Source: Adineta ricciae
Lineage: Eukaryota > Rotifera > Eurotatoria > Adinetida > Adinetidae
Direction of reading: 5' to 3'
Length of the DNA: 64,000 bases
NCBI GenBank assembly: GCA_905250025.1
Contig: CAJNOJ010000072.1
Coordinates: 135,456-199,455, forward strand
Positions 59,375 to 64,000 of this stretch are shown in pieces. Made by a program: the position numbers and the translations under genes. The notes beneath the pieces are model-generated. The model worked only from the letters and a program-made list of their open reading frames with translations, was not told the DNA's origin and ran no database searches. The number at the start of each line of letters is the position of its first letter. The first letter of the stretch is position 1.

Positions 59375-60656
59375 ATGACTGACGTGACGGCTAGCACAAC
59401 GACATTTGTTTCGACGACAACTATGACGACAACATCAACATCAACAACAATAACAACAACAACAACAACAGCAGCAGCTATTTCAACGTCAAAAAATGAT
59501 ACAATTTTCGATGTACTCAGTCGACTACTCAATGTATCCAAGTTGTATGAACATCAAGATGCTGACTTACTCGAACCGGAGAAATATTCTCTGACCGGTA
59601 TTCACATTGTCATTTGGACATTCTGCATTCTAACTTATGTTCTGGCGATTCCTATTGCTATTCGATTTATTCGCTCACGTGCCTATTTGAATCCAATCGA
59701 TTATTTTTCATTACACATTGTTCTCTGTGCCTTTTTTGCTTGGATTCCATCTTTGATTCTTATTCTCTATTACTGGTTTGGTATATTTACTGTCAAACTG
59801 TGTCGTCTGCATTATGTTATTTTATCAACAAATGAAACAGTATGTTGGGTTGATTTTTGTTTTCAGCCAAAAATCCGATTTCTATTTGTAGGTTCCATTC
59901 TTTTTCGTGCTCTACATGATTATCGATCGTTTTCTGTACGCATATCCATCGTACAAACAAAAATTTAAACAATTTTCTTACATGTCTTTTATTCATCTGT
60001 ATGCTGTTTTTACGTGGGTACTGATGATGCTCGTTTATGCTTTTGCATCACCATTTAAACAAGCACCATCAATGCCGCCATTGTCAAATTATACCAGCAG
60101 ATATTGTCCGTATGATTATACAAAATTGGAATCAATTGCAACGACTCGTTCATTTATATATTTCTTCTTTTTTATTCCGGCATTGATCGTCATCGGTTTC
60201 GTTTTAAAATATTTCTATTTACTACGCGGTACAAATCAAATTCCAGCAGGAGAAAAACTCTGGACTATTCGTGTTACATCCCTGCTTTGTATACTCGTTT
60301 TGTATGATGTCTATTTATATTATCTGGAACATATCAATGAAACGTATCGATCATTCCTATTGGCATCTATGCTACGATCGACGTTTTATTTGATGCAATT
60401 AGTTGTCATCATTTGGACAGAATCATATTGGATTGAATTACTGTTAGAACGTTGTACTTGCTTATTCTGCTGGCTCACTGGCAGTCGACGACGAAAAGCT
60501 ACGACACCGGTAGCAATTCCGACCGAAACGGAATTTAGTACGATGCCGTATTCACCGTCATCAGGTGGACATTATTCATTGGTCGATGATATGGTTGACG
60601 ATGAATTCGATCGAGCAATTGCCGGACCGGAACCAACGTTACGTGTGGTGCCTTAA
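59375..60656 (+). CDS. Seven-transmembrane receptor-like protein with Thr-rich ectodomain
   Basis: Two exons; an intron at about 59840-59890 joins STNET to VPFFFVLYMIIDRFLYAYPS. The N-terminus is a poly-Thr/Ser stretch encoded by ACA/ACG repeats (about 59396-59480), with NxS/T glycosylation sites (NDT, NVS). Seven hydrophobic spans follow, starting IHIVIWTFCILTYVLAIPIA and DYFSLHIVLCAFFAWIPSL. Cys in CRLHY before span 3 and IIDRFLYAY after it parallel the disulphide Cys and DRY motif of rhodopsin-class GPCRs. The later loop SRYCPYDY could hold the partner Cys. There is no clear NPxxY in span 7. The cytoplasmic tail is Pro/Thr- and then acid-rich. Ligand and G protein are unknown; it is probably a lineage-specific orphan receptor. 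AATAAA is at 60714-60719. Confidence 0.75.
59396..59480. repeat. ACA/ACG trinucleotide repeat within coding sequence
   Basis: This imperfect triplet repeat encodes the Thr/Ser-rich extracellular start of the 7TM protein, so its length may vary between alleles without breaking the frame. Confidence 0.8.
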
Positions 60657-61167
60657 AAAAGACATTGCATTTGCTGATATGCTTTTTTTGCTTTATATAT
60701 TTGTCAAATTCTAAATAAATCAGTTTGTTCTCAATTGATACTTTTGGCTTCGGTCAAGGACAGGTGTCGATGTATCATTCGAAACATTCTTTTTTATCAA
60801 TGCGTGATATCATGATATTGACGTAAAATAAAAAGACGAAATAAATCTACAGGTAATATGAAATAAGTGCAAAAACACGGAATCAATTATGGGAACGTCA
60901 TTCGAAAATGAGAAATATGAGTTGTGAAATTCTCTTTTGTAGTTGTTTAAATGTTGAGTCATAATTTTGAATGGAAACTTGCAACGAACTTTGATCAGTG
61001 AAATGATTCTCTGATGGTAAACGTATGTTTCTTACTTAATGAAACGCACGTGATAATTTTAATCGTTATGGTTGGCTAAGTTTCTTCCTCTAGTCATGAT
61101 TTCTCATAACTATCACACATCCGAAGTAATCGAGCGTAGTTAGCTGCATACTGCACTTCCCATCGCC
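60657..61167. other. Intergenic spacer
   Basis: 511 bp between two membrane-protein genes. It contains the AATAAA at 60714-60719 and otherwise nothing recognised. Confidence 0.5.
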
Positions 61168-61818
61168 ATGTTTTTCGAGATGCTCTCCTCCTCGATCGGT
61201 CTTCGATTTTATAGTATTGCATTATGTGGATTATTGTTTTGTTTGCTCGGTGTCGGAGGCATCATTCTATCTGCTGTCGAATTATTCCAGGGTAGACCCA
61301 GTGTATACCATTATGATACTAGTCGTGGCGGATTAGCAGTGGAAAATCCATTGTGGCCATCAGCGGGTAAAATTTCGAATGCCAAAAATGTTTGATTATG
61401 CTTGAATTGTATTTTAGGCAGAGGTATTTGGGTCGGCTTGGTATTTATCGCTACGGGCCTCGTTGGTATCTTAGCGTCTCGTGAACGAACTCCGCCAGCA
61501 CTGATGGGTTTTACAGCACTAGTAGGTACATCAACTATTCTCTCATTTTATTTGATAATGACATCGATTATACCTGTGAAATATGATGCAAAAGCGTCAG
61601 ATGAGACAAGACCACAATGGGAAACGATCGAGCTTACTATTAGTTCGTTATTAATTGCTGTCGGCAGTGCTGGTTGCATACTCGGAATATTGGGAACTTT
61701 CTGCGGTATTTTATTTTCTAATATTTGTGCTGATCAACGTGAAAATATCGATCTCTCGGGCGATGATGTGGAAAAAATATCGATCATTCCACCAGAACGC
61801 TATCGCTATGGAATTTAA
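61168..61818 (+). CDS. Four-transmembrane protein, MS4A/CD20-like topology
   Basis: Two exons with an intron at about 61366-61418; the joined frame reads LWPSAGRGIWVGLVF, with about 198 residues. Four hydrophobic spans are ALCGLLFCLLGVGGIILSAV, IWVGLVFIATGLVGILA, GFTALVGTSTILSFYLIM and ISSLLIAVGSAGCILGILG. The first and last loops are short, with an ectodomain between spans 1 and 2. The PLWPSAGRGIWVG segment before span 2 resembles the PLWGG..FI region of CD20/MS4A and related tetraspan proteins, so that superfamily is a guess. There are no tetraspanin CCG motifs. The tail is acidic, then PPERYRYGI, with Tyr residues that could be phosphorylated. Function is unknown. Confidence 0.75.
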
Positions 61819-62284
61819 ACTATATCAACTACTATGTAAAATATAAATTGCTAAAAAACTTTTTTCATGTCTTAATAAACGTTTTTTACCGAATATTCAT
61901 CAGATCAAATAGGTATGCATTGGGATTGATATATACTGACATCTCCAATTTGATACTTAATTTCTATTTGTGAAATCAACACCATTTTCTAGGTTATATG
62001 TTCATAGAAATATTTACTGCCAACGAAGAGACTCATATGCTCCTATACAATGTAAGGTCGTTGAAATGATAAAGACTGTCTTGTTGTATCACTTTTCCTT
62101 CGTGTTCTGTGATAGATGATAATCGTGAAAGAACACAGAAATGAATTGCTGGTGAATAAATGTCTTTGTTCACTTGATATGATAATATTAGACTTTACCA
62201 AAGTCAGATAAGTGTAGATATGATAAGATGTTGATATAAATAGACATATTTCATTTTCAGTTCATTTTTTCGTCGTTTTTAGTT
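61819..62284. other. Intergenic spacer / promoter of the fucosidase
   Basis: 466 bp with no gene. A 3' splice site (TTTCATTTTCAG ending at 62260) lies 24 bases before the fucosidase ATG with no obvious donor, another possible leader acceptor. Confidence 0.45.
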
Positions 62285-64000
62285 ATGTTAAAAATCGTTG
62301 TGCTTTTATTATTCTTGTTCATATCGAAATGTGAGAATTATTCATTTCGGTACCTTCAAGAGAGAGAACCCGGTCCTTCGCCCTGGGGAAAGTATCGAAT
62401 TTCGCCAAAAACCGGTGTGAAAATTGCATTACCAAGTAGGAGCATTTACTAAGTTTATGAAAAGACATAAAATCTTGTCTCTTTAGCACCTGAACAGCTT
62501 CAGTGGCAAGCACAAGAACTAGGTGTACTTATTCATTTTAATATCGCCACGTATATTGATGGCGATGGATGCACTGGACAGATAGTTCCAAATATTTCCC
62601 TATTTCAACCATATTTGTTGAATACGGATAATTGGGTTCAAACAATGGTTGATTTTGGTGCTCAATATGCTGTTCTAGTTGGAAAAGTGAGTATTCTCTC
62701 TTTTATTTTTTCTCAAAGCTATTTTTTCTCATTGATAATTAAAGCATGCTTGTGGATTTCATATGGCACCTACGGATGTTAAATTTCCAGTGAATCCCTC
62801 GGGTCGAATTATCCCTTATACATATTCGATTGATTATTCGCCAATGAAGGGTAGAGATGTTTTGGGAGAATTCATTGCTAGTTGTAAGAAAAAACAAATA
62901 CGGACTGGATTTTATTATACAGTTGTTAATAATAACTGGTTTGACGTGGATAGAGGCTATGTAAGTTCGATGTGATGCAATCAAAACAAATCATTTTACT
63001 TGTCATATCTGAAACATTAGGTTCAAAACCGTTCGCTGCAACCAGGTCAAGTAAATATCACACAAAAAACATACGAAAATATTGTTTTACAGCAGTTGAG
63101 TGAAATTTGGACCAGGTATGGTAAATTAGAAGAAATTTGGTTTGATGGAGGGTGAGTTCTAACGATATGATAAAATCTATTCTTCGATTATTTTATATAG
63201 ATATACAGAAGATATGAAAGAACCCATAACTGCTTTATTGGCTGAACTTCAACCTCAGGCGATTGCTTTCAATGGCTATGGTGTTTCGACAAATCCAGCT
63301 CGGTGGATTGGCACGGAAATGGGCATTGCACCCGATCCAAACTGGTCAACGGGTGTAACTAACGATGGCGGCGATCCTGATAGTCCAATCTTTTGTCCTG
63401 CAGAATGTGATACAACACTTCAGAATCACGATCGATGGTTTTGGGTACGATTTCACTTCTGTACGATCGATAAAATATTATGTGTAATCGTTTCTTCTTT
63501 AGGGTATCAACGCAACACTTCGTCCATTGTCAGAACTTATTCAAGTTTATCATGAAACAGTTGGACGAAATTGCATCTTGATGTTAGATCTTACACCTGA
63601 TCGAACTGGTATCATCCCACCAGAATATGCACGTCGTTATAAAGAACTCGGTGATTTCATTCGTTCCTGCTATGGTACCTCAGTCACACCTACACAACAA
63701 CTCATCGTCCGAGACTCCTCGCTTCACATCCTACGATTCGATGCAACACCTGTCACCGTCGATCGCTCAGTCATTCAAGAAGATCAAACAAATGGACAAG
63801 TCATTCGAGCTTACACTGTCGACATACAACTAGTCAATGCAACACATTCTGATCAATGGATCACCGTGGCAAAAGGTACCAGTGTCGGAAACAAGAAGAT
63901 TGACATCTGGTCAATTGGAGCACAGTTAGTAAACGGTGTCCGACTGAACATCACCAAATCCGTGGACACACCAGTGATCAAAACATTTACAGTTCATTTG
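62285..64000 (+). CDS. Secreted GH29 alpha-L-fucosidase, plant AtFUC1-like (partial, cut at window end)
   Basis: About eight exons are in view, and the gene runs past 64000. A signal peptide (MLKIVVLLLFLFISKC) leads to a GH29 barrel: PEQLQWQAQELGVLIHFNIA, WVQTMVDFGAQYAVLVGKHACG, FHMAPTDVKFPVN, IRTGFYYTVVNNNWFD, KLEEIWFDGGYTEDM and GINATLRPLSELIQVYHETV. The nucleophile is the Asp of IWFDGG (63144-63146). The HACG and GCTGQ-like features and overall text resemble plant alpha-1,3/1,4-fucosidase FUC1 (GH29 class B) rather than the lysosomal FUCA1 type. After the barrel begins a beta-sandwich domain (VTVDRSVIQEDQTNGQVIRA). The enzyme should cleave terminal fucose from glycans outside the cell or in lysosomes, perhaps in digestion of plant or algal food. 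The introns argue that any transfer was old. Confidence 0.88.

Noticed and set aside
59323-59541. Minus-strand poly-Val frame
   Set aside because: Antisense of the ACA/ACG repeat in the 7TM gene.

Overview
The window reads as compact metazoan nuclear DNA. It is AT-rich, with genes packed on both strands, most of them cut by very short GT-AG introns (mostly about 45-65 bp). The gene set is animal: nanos, a discoidin-domain receptor, an NMDA-type glutamate receptor, a CNG channel, LDB/Chip and MED24. Added to this are a mollusc-like phosphoenolpyruvate mutase, a plant-type fucosidase, an intronless glycosyltransferase-like gene, and a relic resembling the ADP-ribosyltransferases expanded in rotifers. 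Orphan 3' splice sites just upstream of several start codons suggest spliced-leader trans-splicing. Together these fit a bdelloid rotifer (Rotaria/Adineta-like). That is inference, because no marker gene for direct placement is present.

Layout. 0.9-7.4 kb: a C-type lectin/EGF membrane protein (+), then nanos, a lipid-type short-chain dehydrogenase and the Rab5 exchange factor RABGEF1 (all -). 8.7-12.8 kb: an intronless glycosyltransferase-like gene (+), an orphan gene (-), mitoribosomal MRPL39 (+) and a SAP-RING ubiquitin ligase (-). 13.0-22.0 kb: a minus-strand block with a CNG channel, 2-hydroxyacyl-CoA lyase and probable MED24. 22.4-25.7 kb: a classical SDR (+) and a two-membrane-span protein with a histidine-rich tail (-). 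26.8-31.5 kb: an NMDA-type receptor (+).

31.5-34.8 kb is the only repeat-rich stretch. It holds a hAT-type palindromic MITE with a perfect 8-bp target duplication, a degraded ADP-ribosyltransferase-like relic and a second terminal-inverted-repeat element. 34.9-39.0 kb: UCH-type deubiquitinase, DPY19L C-mannosyltransferase and ETFBKMT (all +); the first two are 51 bp apart and look co-transcribed. 39.7-51.1 kb: a WDR49/CFAP337-like WD-repeat protein (+), LSM3 (-), LDB (+) and DDX39/UAP56 (+). 52.7-64.0 kb: DDR-like pseudokinase receptor, PEP mutase, ankyrin protein, seven-membrane-span receptor, four-membrane-span protein and a GH29 alpha-L-fucosidase cut by the window edge (all +).

Most genes are unrelated housekeeping or signalling genes. 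The most notable points are proteins whose family is clear but whose key catalytic or pore residues are changed (DDR kinase domain, UCH, SDR16C-like, NMDA pore), a 2-hydroxyacyl-CoA lyase carrying both a presequence-like N-terminus and a PTS1, and the giant-hairpin hAT element. Exon joins were read by eye from GT/AG sites, frame and family similarity. Edges marked uncertain need transcript support.
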